Origin: a virus
IMG/VR virus record: IMGVR_UViG_3300017528_000368
Location: 1-27,519 of that record
Direction: 5' to 3' (one strand)
DNA length: 27,519 nt
In this document: piece by piece, positions 9,391 to 14,046 of the stretch
Position numbering within the stretch: position 1 is the first letter of the stretch
Layout of the letters: the number at the start of each line of letters is the position of its first letter
Notes under the pieces: generated by a model
Databases searched by the model: none
Told to the model about the DNA's origin: nothing
What the model saw: the letters and a program-made list of their open reading frames with translations, nothing else
Program-made: the position numbers and the translations under genes

Positions 9391-9837
9391 ATGCCGGCGC
9401 AGGCCTATAACTGGACTTGCTCGGTGTGCTCCGCGACGTGGGTGCTGCAGGCAACGAGCACTGCCTATCAGGACTCTGATGTGTACGACGCGCGCTACGC
9501 GGTCGGCGAACGCATGGGGTACCCCAGCTGCGTCAATCCGACGTACGGGTGCATGTCGCCGCAGTGCGTCATCGACTGTTTGGCGAGCTACGGCCTGGTG
9601 GCGCGTCAGGCGTGGTGCAGCTTCGACGAGGCGTTCTCGATCGCCAGGATGAATACGGGCGTGATCAATCCGCAAGGCATGTATCACTTCATGGGGTTGC
9701 GTGGCATCAGCGGCTCGGACATCTGGGTGGCCAATTCCGCCACGCCCGGCTACATGGGCGTGTACGACACGCTCTCGCGCAGCCAGTTCAACGCGCTGGG
9801 GCCGGTGTCAGTGATTTACGTGGAGGCGCGTTCCTGA
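9391..9837 (+). CDS. Papain/C39-like cysteine peptidase, possible lysis enzyme
   Basis: A 148-residue protein with the pattern of a small papain-fold peptidase. The N-terminal Cys pair CSVCSATW (Cys10 or Cys13) fits the nucleophile. MYHFMGLRG provides His99, and WVANSATPGYMGVYD provides Asn115, giving the Cys-His-Asn order of C39-like enzymes. It has seven cysteines, unusual for so small a protein. No signal peptide is seen, so export would need a holin, and two small membrane proteins follow directly. The frame is open upstream (WDPNWF before the ATG), so a slightly longer product from an atypical start is possible. Peptidoglycan peptide cleavage is inferred; a virion protease is the main alternative. 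Confidence 0.6.
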   Translation: MPAQAYNWTCSVCSATWVLQATSTAYQDSDVYDARYAVGERMGYPSCVNPTYGCMSPQCVIDCLASYGLVARQAWCSFDEAFSIARMNTGVINPQGMYHFMGLRGISGSDIWVANSATPGYMGVYDTLSRSQFNALGPVSVIYVEARS

Positions 9838-9873
9838 TGCTCGTGGCTCGTGTGATGCACTGAGGAGGTACTT

Positions 9874-10035
9874 ATGCCTGCTTTTGCTGTTGGTACGTAT
9901 CCCTGGACGATTGGCGCGATCATCGCCATTGTTGTCTTGTTGCTGGCGATTCTCGGACTCCTGGGCGTGCTGCCGATGAGCCAGACGGTGGTGTTTGGCC
10001 TCGTGGCGGGGCTGGCTATCGCCCGCCTGACGTGA
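9874..10035 (+). CDS. Tiny two-helix membrane protein, holin candidate
   Basis: A 53-residue protein whose ATG at 9874 is preceded by GAGGAGG at 9862-9868, one of the best ribosome sites in the window. Residues about 11-33 form one membrane helix (AIIAIVVLLLAILGLL inside it) and residues 36-51 a shorter second one (TVVFGLVAGLAIA). There is little outside the membrane. Size, two helices and position right after a candidate cell-wall enzyme fit a small holin or holin partner. No name-giving motif exists for such proteins, so the role is inferred from context. Confidence 0.65.
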   Translation: MPAFAVGTYPWTIGAIIAIVVLLLAILGLLGVLPMSQTVVFGLVAGLAIARLT

Positions 10036-10039
10036 GCGT

Positions 10040-10258
10040 GTGTTGAGCGAGCCCGCCAGTGAACCAGAGGCTCAGGCAGTCTCGATCACTCGACTGGTGT
10101 GCCTCACGCTCGTGATCCTGACAGTGCTGGTCGGCGCCGGCTCGCTGCTATTGCTGCGGCCCGAGTATTCCAACGTCGCCATCACGCTGATCGGTGTGGT
10201 CATCGGCGCCGCCCTCGGCCTGGTGTCGACCGCCCGCCCGCGACGTAGCCGTAGCTAG
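10040..10258 (+). CDS. Second small two-helix membrane protein, holin/antiholin candidate
   Basis: A 72-residue protein read from GTG 10040, with TTG 10043 as alternative. After an acidic N-terminus (SEPASEPEAQ) come two helices, residues about 18-39 (LVCLTLVILTVLVGAGSLLL) and 46-63 (VAITLIGVVIGAALGLV). The end is strongly basic (RPRRSRS). The paired helices, acidic N-terminus and basic C-terminus are a common holin-like topology. It starts 4 bases after another two-helix membrane gene, so the pair could act as holin and regulator. This is inferred, not shown. Confidence 0.6.
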   Translation: MLSEPASEPEAQAVSITRLVCLTLVILTVLVGAGSLLLLRPEYSNVAITLIGVVIGAALGLVSTARPRRSRS

Positions 10259-10260
10259 AC

Positions 10261-10473
10261 ATGTCCGGGGCTGGGGAATCTTCAGAAAGGACACCCTACC
10301 GAGAGCAGAGTGGCCTGGATGAAGTGGAGGAGGACAGAACCCCCAACCTCAGTCCTGGGCGCCCGCACCGCCCCGTACGCGGCAAGGCTATCTGGATCTG
10401 CGCCAGCTGCCGCATCCGCTGGCCCTGCCTGGCCGTCCAGATCGACATCTCGAAACGCCTGAGGCCGAACTAA
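10261..10473 (+). CDS. Small zinc-knuckle-like protein, 70 aa
   Basis: A 70-residue basic protein starting 2 bases after the previous stop, without a clear ribosome site. It carries WICASCRIRWPC near residues 45-56, a compact CxxCxxxxPC pattern that may bind a metal, set in a polar Arg/Pro-rich sequence. Its last 4 bases overlap the end of the convergent minus-strand gene. The coding call is moderate because length and composition alone could arise by chance in GC-rich DNA. Confidence 0.45.
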   Translation: MSGAGESSERTPYREQSGLDEVEEDRTPNLSPGRPHRPVRGKAIWICASCRIRWPCLAVQIDISKRLRPN

Positions 10474-10613
10474 CGGCACTTAGTTGGCTCAAGATCTGCT
10501 CGCAACCAGAGAGCCTCGAACTGATAGTGTTCCCAAGCTTTTTTACAAGCTGGACAGATCACGTAAAGGCTAATGATCACGCGACCCCCGCACAGCGGGC
10601 ATTTGTCAGTCAT
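10470..10613 (-). CDS. Tiny zinc-ribbon protein, 47 aa
   Basis: A 47-residue protein beginning MTDKCPLCGG. Two CxxC pairs (Cys5/Cys8 and Cys20/Cys23) lie 15 residues apart with a hydrophobic strand between, the layout of a rubredoxin-like zinc ribbon. The longer open frame (to 10856) is ignored because it overlaps the DUF7694-like gene. An alternative ATG lies two codons upstream at 10619. It is the last gene of the minus-strand operon and converges, with a 4-base overlap, on the plus-strand gene ending at 10473. Confidence 0.6.
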   Translation of the reverse strand: MTDKCPLCGGRVIISLYVICPACKKAWEHYQFEALWLRADLEPTKCR

Positions 10614-10621
10614 ACCCATCT

Positions 10622-11065
10622 CTACCAAGGATCTTCGGACTGCCACGCCTGGGGCATTTCGACGACGTGAAACACCTGGCGTGACCGACCGCGCCGCTGC
10701 TCTTCGACCGCACCGTGGATGAACGCCTCCTCGCGCGGAATCGGCATCATCGTGTCGATATCTTCTCCGAACACCGCGCGCGTCACGGCATAGATCAGAT
10801 CCCAGTCCGGGTAGCCCCTCGGCAGGCTCAGGCTCATGTGGAGCGTTTCGCCCCACGGCTCCCCACGATCATCAAGAGAGACGATGACGGCCAGCCCATT
10901 CGGCCCACGATAGACCTTGCCTGTCGTGCTGGCGATCGGCGTCATTTGTTCGTACTTCAGCAGCGCACCGCTCTTGAGCTTCAGAATGTCGGGCGGAGGC
11001 CACTTGTCGCGGCCGAGAGCGCGCTTGACGCCAGGTGGCAGTACGAGCTTGGTAGAGCTAGCCAT
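10622..11065 (-). CDS. DUF7694-like protein, 147 aa
   Basis: A 147-residue protein whose ATG at 11065 follows AAAGGTG by 4 bases, favouring it over the longer frame to 11095. The core reads LHMSLSLPRGYPDWDLIYAV, then FGEDIDTMMPIPREEAF, then FHVVEMPQAW. The order LHxSxSxPxxYPxWD, then a helix with FGxDxDxMxxxP, then a His/Trp-containing end matches a domain I know as DUF7694, frequent in phages and of unknown function. It is the largest protein of the distal half of this operon. The family name is recalled by pattern and should be tested by profile search. Confidence 0.65.
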   Translation of the reverse strand: MASSTKLVLPPGVKRALGRDKWPPPDILKLKSGALLKYEQMTPIASTTGKVYRGPNGLAVIVSLDDRGEPWGETLHMSLSLPRGYPDWDLIYAVTRAVFGEDIDTMMPIPREEAFIHGAVEEQRRGRSRQVFHVVEMPQAWQSEDPW

Positions 11066-11128
11066 CAAGCACCTTTGGCCGGCCGCGTGATCCACGAGGC
11101 GGATGCCTCAACCACATCTTTATCTCGC

Positions 11129-11287
11129 TCAAACGCTGGCACGGCACTTGGGGTAATCGGGGCAGTTCCAGAATCGGTCGCGAGTATCGAGGTTGCGCAG
11201 TCCGCAACCAGCGCAGGCAACGTAGTCAGCCTCGGCATGCTGGCAAGCGTCGCAAAACTCGCGCAGGCATCCAGACTCAGGGCACAT
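11129..11287 (-). CDS. Small double-zinc protein with topoisomerase-type C4 finger
   Basis: A 52-residue Cys-rich protein. The second half, CAGCG (Cys25, Cys28) followed by FWNCPDYPKC (Cys42, Cys48), closely follows the C4 zinc finger at the end of type IA topoisomerases (CxxCG...F..CxxYPxC). The first half has four further cysteines (Cys2, Cys7, Cys12, Cys15). I chose ATG 11287 because GAGGT lies 7 bases upstream and it overlaps the previous gene's end by only 11 bases. ATG 11308 is the alternative and adds seven residues. Nucleic-acid binding is plausible; nothing else can be said. Confidence 0.55.
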   Translation of the reverse strand: MCPESGCLREFCDACQHAEADYVACAGCGLRNLDTRDRFWNCPDYPKCRASV

Positions 11288-11507
11288 GTCCCATACCTCG
11301 CGGGCCATCTTTATCGCGGCCAAGTACCTTGCTGATCTCATTCCGCCAGTAGGCCCCATCCGCTGCTGAGGCCATGTGATCCCACTCGTACAGTCGTCGA
11401 AGCAAGGCCCGCAGCCGCTCGTTCTCGTCGCGCAGAGTCACGTTGTCGTCGTACAGATCTTCGACGTAGATAGCGTCCTGTTTGGTCGACTTATGCACCT
11501 TAGTCAT
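11277..11507 (-). CDS. Short coiled-coil protein (RLRALL type), 76 aa
   Basis: A 76-residue protein beginning MTKVHKSTKQDA. Residues 17-40 contain DDNVTLRDENERLRALLRRL, a leucine-zipper-like helix. A polar C-terminus follows with DGAYWRNEISKVLG. The ATG overlaps the end of the upstream 64-residue gene by 8 bases. The helix is similar to those in the two genes upstream (NERLRALLRRL, IERLRALFRHI, NQRLRAALEKI). This suggests local duplication of a small family. No enzymatic feature is visible. Confidence 0.6.
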   Translation of the reverse strand: MTKVHKSTKQDAIYVEDLYDDNVTLRDENERLRALLRRLYEWDHMASAADGAYWRNEISKVLGRDKDGPRGMGHVP

Positions 11508-11694
11508 GCACCATAAGTCCGCGCCGTGCGACCTTGCCGATCCACGCCGGAACGTCGCCCTCGGGTTCGTTATCCACGATGTGCCGAAAAAGCGCCCGCA
11601 GCCGTTCGATCTCAGAGTTGCGCTTGAGCACCAGTTCCACCAACTCGTCATACGTCAGCGGCGGGACGATCTCGTCTTTGGCCGACTTATGCAC
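11500..11694 (-). CDS. Short coiled-coil protein (RLRALF type), 64 aa
   Basis: A 64-residue protein starting at GTG 11694, with a strong GGAGGTGATG just upstream that decides the start. Residues 15-41 (YDELVELVLKRNSEIERLRA and on) form a heptad-patterned helix, followed by a basic tail. It belongs with its neighbours on both sides to a set of small coiled-coil proteins sharing the (E/Q)RLRA(L/A)(L/F) core. Function is unknown; homo- or hetero-oligomerisation between the set is a reasonable guess. Confidence 0.65.
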   Translation of the reverse strand: MHKSAKDEIVPPLTYDELVELVLKRNSEIERLRALFRHIVDNEPEGDVPAWIGKVARRGLMVHD

Positions 11695-11706
11695 CCATCA
11701 CCTCCG

Positions 11707-11937
11707 TCAAAGCGCTTGGCGCGCAATGCTGGCGAGTTCCGCCGCCGAGAGTCGCTGATGGCTATAGCCGGCCTCGATCTTCTCCAGTGCCGCCCGCAGC
11801 CGCTGGTTTTCGGCGCGGAGTTCGTCAACGATCTTGCACCGCTCGTCGTCTATCTGAGTGAACCGCGCGATCTTGGCGCGGAGGGCCGTGACCTCTGGTC
11901 GCCAGGTTGCCTCGATGGGGTCGCTCTTGTCAGTCAT
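11707..11937 (-). CDS. Coiled-coil protein (RLRAAL type), 76 aa
   Basis: A 76-residue protein, MTDKSDPIEATWRPEV..., with a long helix over residues 12-55 (VTALRAKIARFTQ, then LRAENQRLRAALEKI). It ends in a short Ser/Ala helix (RLSAAELASIARQAL). The start at 11937 is chosen by composition. The frame continues upstream to an in-frame ATG at 12009 that would add a Trp/Leu-rich segment (LWFWRLWHILF), but neither start has a clear ribosome site. It shares the RLRA core with the next two genes in the operon. Confidence 0.55.
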   Translation of the reverse strand: MTDKSDPIEATWRPEVTALRAKIARFTQIDDERCKIVDELRAENQRLRAALEKIEAGYSHQRLSAAELASIARQAL

Positions 11938-12026
11938 AACGCCACGGCAGCGGTGGCCGCGGGGGCTTTCGTGAAACAGGATGTGCCAGAGGCGCCAGAA
12001 CCACAGCATCGGGTCGGTGGCAACGA

Positions 12027-12046
12027 CCCCCGCTCCGCAACGGGGG
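12027..12046 (-). promoter_or_regulatory. GC hairpin in the largest intergenic gap of the operon
   Basis: The 157-base gap between the genes ending at 12095 and starting at 11937 contains a perfect 6-bp stem (CCCCCG at 12027-12032 with CGGGGG at 12041-12046) and an 8-base loop. No T-run follows on the minus strand, so it is not a canonical terminator. It could reduce or stabilise distal operon mRNA. No other clear gene or site is seen in this gap, apart from a possible N-terminal extension of the downstream gene. Confidence 0.35.
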
Positions 12047-12094
12047 CCCTGCCTGGTGTGACGGGGGGCCGTCCGCTCCAAGTGTAGTGTGCCC

Positions 12095-12370
12095 TCAAGT
12101 AATCCAGCCTCGTCGACGCATCTCGGCGAATCCAGCGCGGAGTTCCTTTGCTTCAATTGGGTTCACATGGTGGCATGCTTGGCAACGGCAGCCGATGACC
12201 GCGTTCTTGGGGATGCTGGCCAGGACCGTCTCGTGCAGGTGGTCGATGTTGCCGCACGCCGAGCACTGGATGTCGATCATGTGCGATCCGTCATGGCAAG
12301 CCGGCGTCAACGGCCTGGGCGTTAGACCGGCGTAGGTTGGATTGTCTGTGAGCCGATGGCGTCTCTTCAT
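12095..12370 (-). CDS. Zinc-ribbon protein, 91 aa
   Basis: A 91-residue protein with two Cys pairs, CSAC (near residue 36) and CQAC (near residue 63), about 27 residues apart. His residues (HLHET, CHHVN) are interspersed, followed by a basic helix (AKELRAGFAEMRRRGW). The fold is likely a treble-clef or ribbon zinc finger with a C-terminal helix, often nucleic-acid or protein binding. The ATG at 12370 overlaps the previous stop (ATGA), supporting it over the internal Met31. Confidence 0.62.
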   Translation of the reverse strand: MKRRHRLTDNPTYAGLTPRPLTPACHDGSHMIDIQCSACGNIDHLHETVLASIPKNAVIGCRCQACHHVNPIEAKELRAGFAEMRRRGWIT

Positions 12371-12618
12371 GCACCACGCTCAGCCAGGAGTGCCGTAGCC
12401 TGACGCCTGGCATCGGATAGTGGTCCACCGTCTTCAGCCAGGCGCTTGAGTGCCAGATACAAGCGGCCGATCTCTACTTGCTGATCGATAGTCAAGTCGG
12501 TGGCCTCCTTGTCATGCTGACGGAGTTGTTCGAGCTCGGCGCGGAGTTCGGCTATCGCGCGGTCGCGCGGGTCTCCCACACCAGCGGCACTGATCATTCG
12601 AGTACCCACTTCAGCCAT
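12367..12618 (-). CDS. Helical/coiled-coil protein, 83 aa
   Basis: An 83-residue, mostly helical protein. Residues 20-60 have a heptad character (AIAELRAELEQLRQHDKEA, then QQVEIGRLYLALKRL). It resembles the RLRA coiled-coil proteins further along but lacks the exact core. The ATG lies 24 bases inside the end of the OB-fold-like gene and the stop overlaps the next ATG (ATGA), so it sits in a tightly coupled series. Function is unknown. Confidence 0.6.
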   Translation of the reverse strand: MAEVGTRMISAAGVGDPRDRAIAELRAELEQLRQHDKEATDLTIDQQVEIGRLYLALKRLAEDGGPLSDARRQATALLAERGA

Positions 12619-12938
12619 GAGTCGGCGATCCTGAGCACGTCGGCGGAGCGGATGTCGGTACGCTCGGCAGCGAACTGCGCCGCGGCCTTGAGCACGGCCA
12701 GGCGTGTAATGGTCTCGTTGCGCGACACACTAGCTGTCACGGGCGTGTCGAGCACCTCCAGGTCCTTGATATAGCCTTTCGAGTCGACCCCGAGCCGCAC
12801 GTGGGTGCCGGCTTCGGGCAGCTCGACCGGGTGAAAACGTGAAACGTTCAACCACGCGCCGCCGATCTTGAGGCCGGTGGAGTTGACCGCTTCGACTGTG
12901 CCCTCGACGTCCTCGGTCTGCACGCGTCCGTTCATCAT
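12594..12938 (-). CDS. OB-fold-like protein with C-terminal helical domain
   Basis: A 114-residue protein starting at the ATG of TGATGATG at 12938, where it overlaps the upstream stop and has GAGGT 9 bases before it. Residues 8-62 alternate short strands (VEGTVEAVNSTGLKIGGAWL, then HVRLGVDSKGYIKDLEVL) in an OB-fold-like order. Residues 72-113 are helical (ITRLAVLKAAAQFAAER, then ADVLRIADSWLKW). That combination is known in small phage ssDNA-binding proteins, so nucleic-acid binding is my best guess. The longer frame to 13439 overlaps the next two genes and is rejected. Confidence 0.6.
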   Translation of the reverse strand: MMNGRVQTEDVEGTVEAVNSTGLKIGGAWLNVSRFHPVELPEAGTHVRLGVDSKGYIKDLEVLDTPVTASVSRNETITRLAVLKAAAQFAAERTDIRSADVLRIADSWLKWVLE

Positions 12939-13213
12939 CAGAACGCGACCTCGACGACGTCGAATTGCGGGCGCGGGCGGAAATCGGTGCGGCGCAGCAG
13001 GTCCTCGACGCGGCCGTCCTCGATCAGGCACAGCAGCTCGCGCAGCAGCGGCGCCAGGTCGACGAGGCGGGCGCTGTCCTGCAGTGCAGCGCGGCCGCCG
13101 GCACGCCAGGCGGCGCCCCACACGGCGGCCGGGTCCTCGGCCTCGTGTGGATGATGGTGGCGCCAGGCGAAGTAGTGGCTGGCGGCGCTGGTGAGCTGGA
13201 GCGGGGCTGGCAT
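12938..13213 (-). CDS. Hypothetical Ala/Arg-rich protein, 91 aa
   Basis: A 91-residue protein of mostly helical composition with Trp- and His-containing N-terminal residues (YFAWRHHHPHEAED) and a Leu-rich middle (LVDLAPLLRELLCLIEDG). A GGGAGG overlapping the upstream stop gives a good ribosome site for ATG 13213. Its stop overlaps the next start. I recognise no family. Position between a SWIM protein and an OB-like protein suggests a DNA-related role only by association. Confidence 0.6.
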   Translation of the reverse strand: MPAPLQLTSAASHYFAWRHHHPHEAEDPAAVWGAAWRAGGRAALQDSARLVDLAPLLRELLCLIEDGRVEDLLRRTDFRPRPQFDVVEVAF

Positions 13214-13216
13214 GGC

Positions 13217-13606
13217 TCAGTCCTCCCGCTCGATGAGGGCGGCGGGGATGACGCCGCGGCGTGGGCGACCAAGGATACGGCTGAGGTCTGGCGTGGGCAG
13301 CGGGCGGTCGTCCTGCTCGAAGCGGGTGAAGATGTCGCCGTACTTCGCCACGGCTTCCTGCTCGGCGACCAGCGCGCAGTGCAGTTGGACGGCGAGTTGG
13401 TGCTTGCAGGTGCGGCGCTGGCCGTCGTAGCAAGTGCACGAGGTGCGGGTGACGAAGTAGACCTGCTCGCTGTCGGCGCTCGAGCGGATGCCGTAGGCCT
13501 TACGCCCGTCGCGGGTGCGGCACTTGAGCCACTGGCCGGCGTTGGTGGCGATGGCCACGGCCTTGGCGCCGCGTGGGTCGGTTTCGGGAAGCAGTACGGT
13601 TGTCAT
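13217..13606 (-). CDS. SWIM zinc-finger protein, first gene of the reverse operon
   Basis: A 129-residue protein starting at ATG 13606, which has CAGGAG 8 bases upstream. This is preferred to the longer frame to 13687. Residues 57-69 read CTCYDGQRRTCKH, the CxC-x7-CxH signature of a SWIM zinc finger, a DNA- and protein-binding motif first seen in SWI2/SNF2 and MuDR proteins. Here it stands nearly alone, with a beta-rich N-terminal segment. A 9-bp hairpin lies in its leader and a TTGCAC/TATACT promoter drives it. As first gene under a repressor-adjacent promoter it is likely an early protein. The SWIM assignment is firm; its partner is unknown. Confidence 0.8.
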   Translation of the reverse strand: MTTVLLPETDPRGAKAVAIATNAGQWLKCRTRDGRKAYGIRSSADSEQVYFVTRTSCTCYDGQRRTCKHQLAVQLHCALVAEQEAVAKYGDIFTRFEQDDRPLPTPDLSRILGRPRRGVIPAALIERED

Positions 13607-13642
13607 TGGTCGGACTCCTGGTCTCTTCAGGGGTTTGGCCTC

Positions 13643-13675
13643 GAGCAGGCCGGCGTCACTAGCGCTGGCCTGCTC
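13643..13675. terminator. 9-bp hairpin in the operon leader; plus-strand terminator-like
   Basis: GAGCAGGCC (13643-13651) pairs perfectly with GGCCTGCTC (13667-13675) across a 15-base loop. On the plus strand it is followed by TCTTTT, making a terminator-like element that would block leftward-gene antisense readthrough toward the XRE promoter. On the minus strand it lies in the 5' leader between the promoter at 13694-13722 and the SWIM gene start, where it could act as an attenuator or mRNA-stability element. Confidence 0.55.
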
Positions 13676-13693
13676 TCTTTTGGTCACGTCCTA

Positions 13694-13722
13694 AGTATAC
13701 TGGCAGTGATACGCTAGTGCAA
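13694..13722 (-). promoter_or_regulatory. Sigma70-like promoter of the reverse-strand operon
   Basis: On the minus strand TTGCAC (13722-13717) and TATACT (13699-13694) are separated by exactly 17 bases, a good match to the sigma70 consensus. It points toward the SWIM gene, leaving a leader of about 80 bases. It overlaps the region upstream of the divergent XRE gene, so that regulator could control both directions. Confidence 0.65.
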
Positions 13723-13730
13723 CTATACTG
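13696..13730 (+). promoter_or_regulatory. Divergent XRE promoter with repeated TATACTG, possible operator
   Basis: TATACTG occurs twice in direct orientation, at 13696-13702 and 13724-13730, 28 bases apart. The second copy contains a -10-like TATACT ending 7 bases before the XRE start codon, so the repressor mRNA may be leaderless. A -35 element is weak (TGGCAG at 13701-13706, spacing 17). Both copies overlap -10 elements of opposite promoters, the arrangement expected for repressor binding sites. Operator function is inferred. Confidence 0.5.
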
Positions 13731-13736
13731 ACCAGC

Positions 13737-13952
13737 ATGACAAGCACTACTGAGTCATTCGGTCGGCGGCTTCGCCTCGAGCGGCACCGTCAGGCGCTCT
13801 CCCAGGACGAGCTCGCGACGGTAGCCGGAATCTCGCGTATCACGGTCGTTCAACTCGAGTCTGATGCGAATGCGCGCCAGCCGCGGCCATCGACCGTTCG
13901 CAAACTTGCTCGCGCGCTCGGTGTCAGGCCGGCGCAACTCACTGACCGGTGA
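13737..13952 (+). CDS. XRE-family helix-turn-helix regulator, repressor candidate
   Basis: A 71-residue single-domain Cro/CI-type DNA-binding protein. The HTH lies at about residues 19-50 (ALSQDELATVAGISRITVVQ), with the typical LSQ...LA...G.S....V..E pattern. It continues to VRKLARALGV, the last helices of the fold. It has no oligomerisation or peptidase domain. The ATG is only 7 bases downstream of a TATACT box. It is paralogous to the regulator at 17094-17360 (shared LALSQ/ALSQ and SxVRKLARAL). Placement next to the integrase and divergent from an early operon suggests lysogeny control. Confidence 0.82.
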   Translation: MTSTTESFGRRLRLERHRQALSQDELATVAGISRITVVQLESDANARQPRPSTVRKLARALGVRPAQLTDR

Positions 13953-13970
13953 GTCCCAGTAAAAAAGGGT

Positions 13971-14003
13971 TGCCCCGCGCTGCGAGTCTAAACAGCCGGG
14001 GCA
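13971..14003. repeat. Imperfect inverted repeat upstream of integrase, attP candidate
   Basis: TGCCCCGCGCTG (13971-13982) and CAGCCGGGGCA (13993-14003) form an imperfect palindrome around CGAGTCTAAA. It sits 43 bases upstream of the recombinase ATG. Large serine recombinases usually have attP, an imperfect palindrome of about 50 bases, beside their gene. The A-run at 13961-13966 would be a T-run on the minus strand, so a minus-strand terminator is the alternative, but no minus-strand gene ends here. The arms are closer together than in known attP sites, so confidence is modest. Confidence 0.35.
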
Positions 14004-14046
14004 GTGGCAGATCTTAGGAGTGGTTGAAAGGACTGATAGACCTGCG

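Noticed and set aside
10715-11335. Plus-strand frame of 206 codons
   Set aside because: Antisense to the DUF7694-like and zinc-protein genes; product is low-complexity and has no motif.
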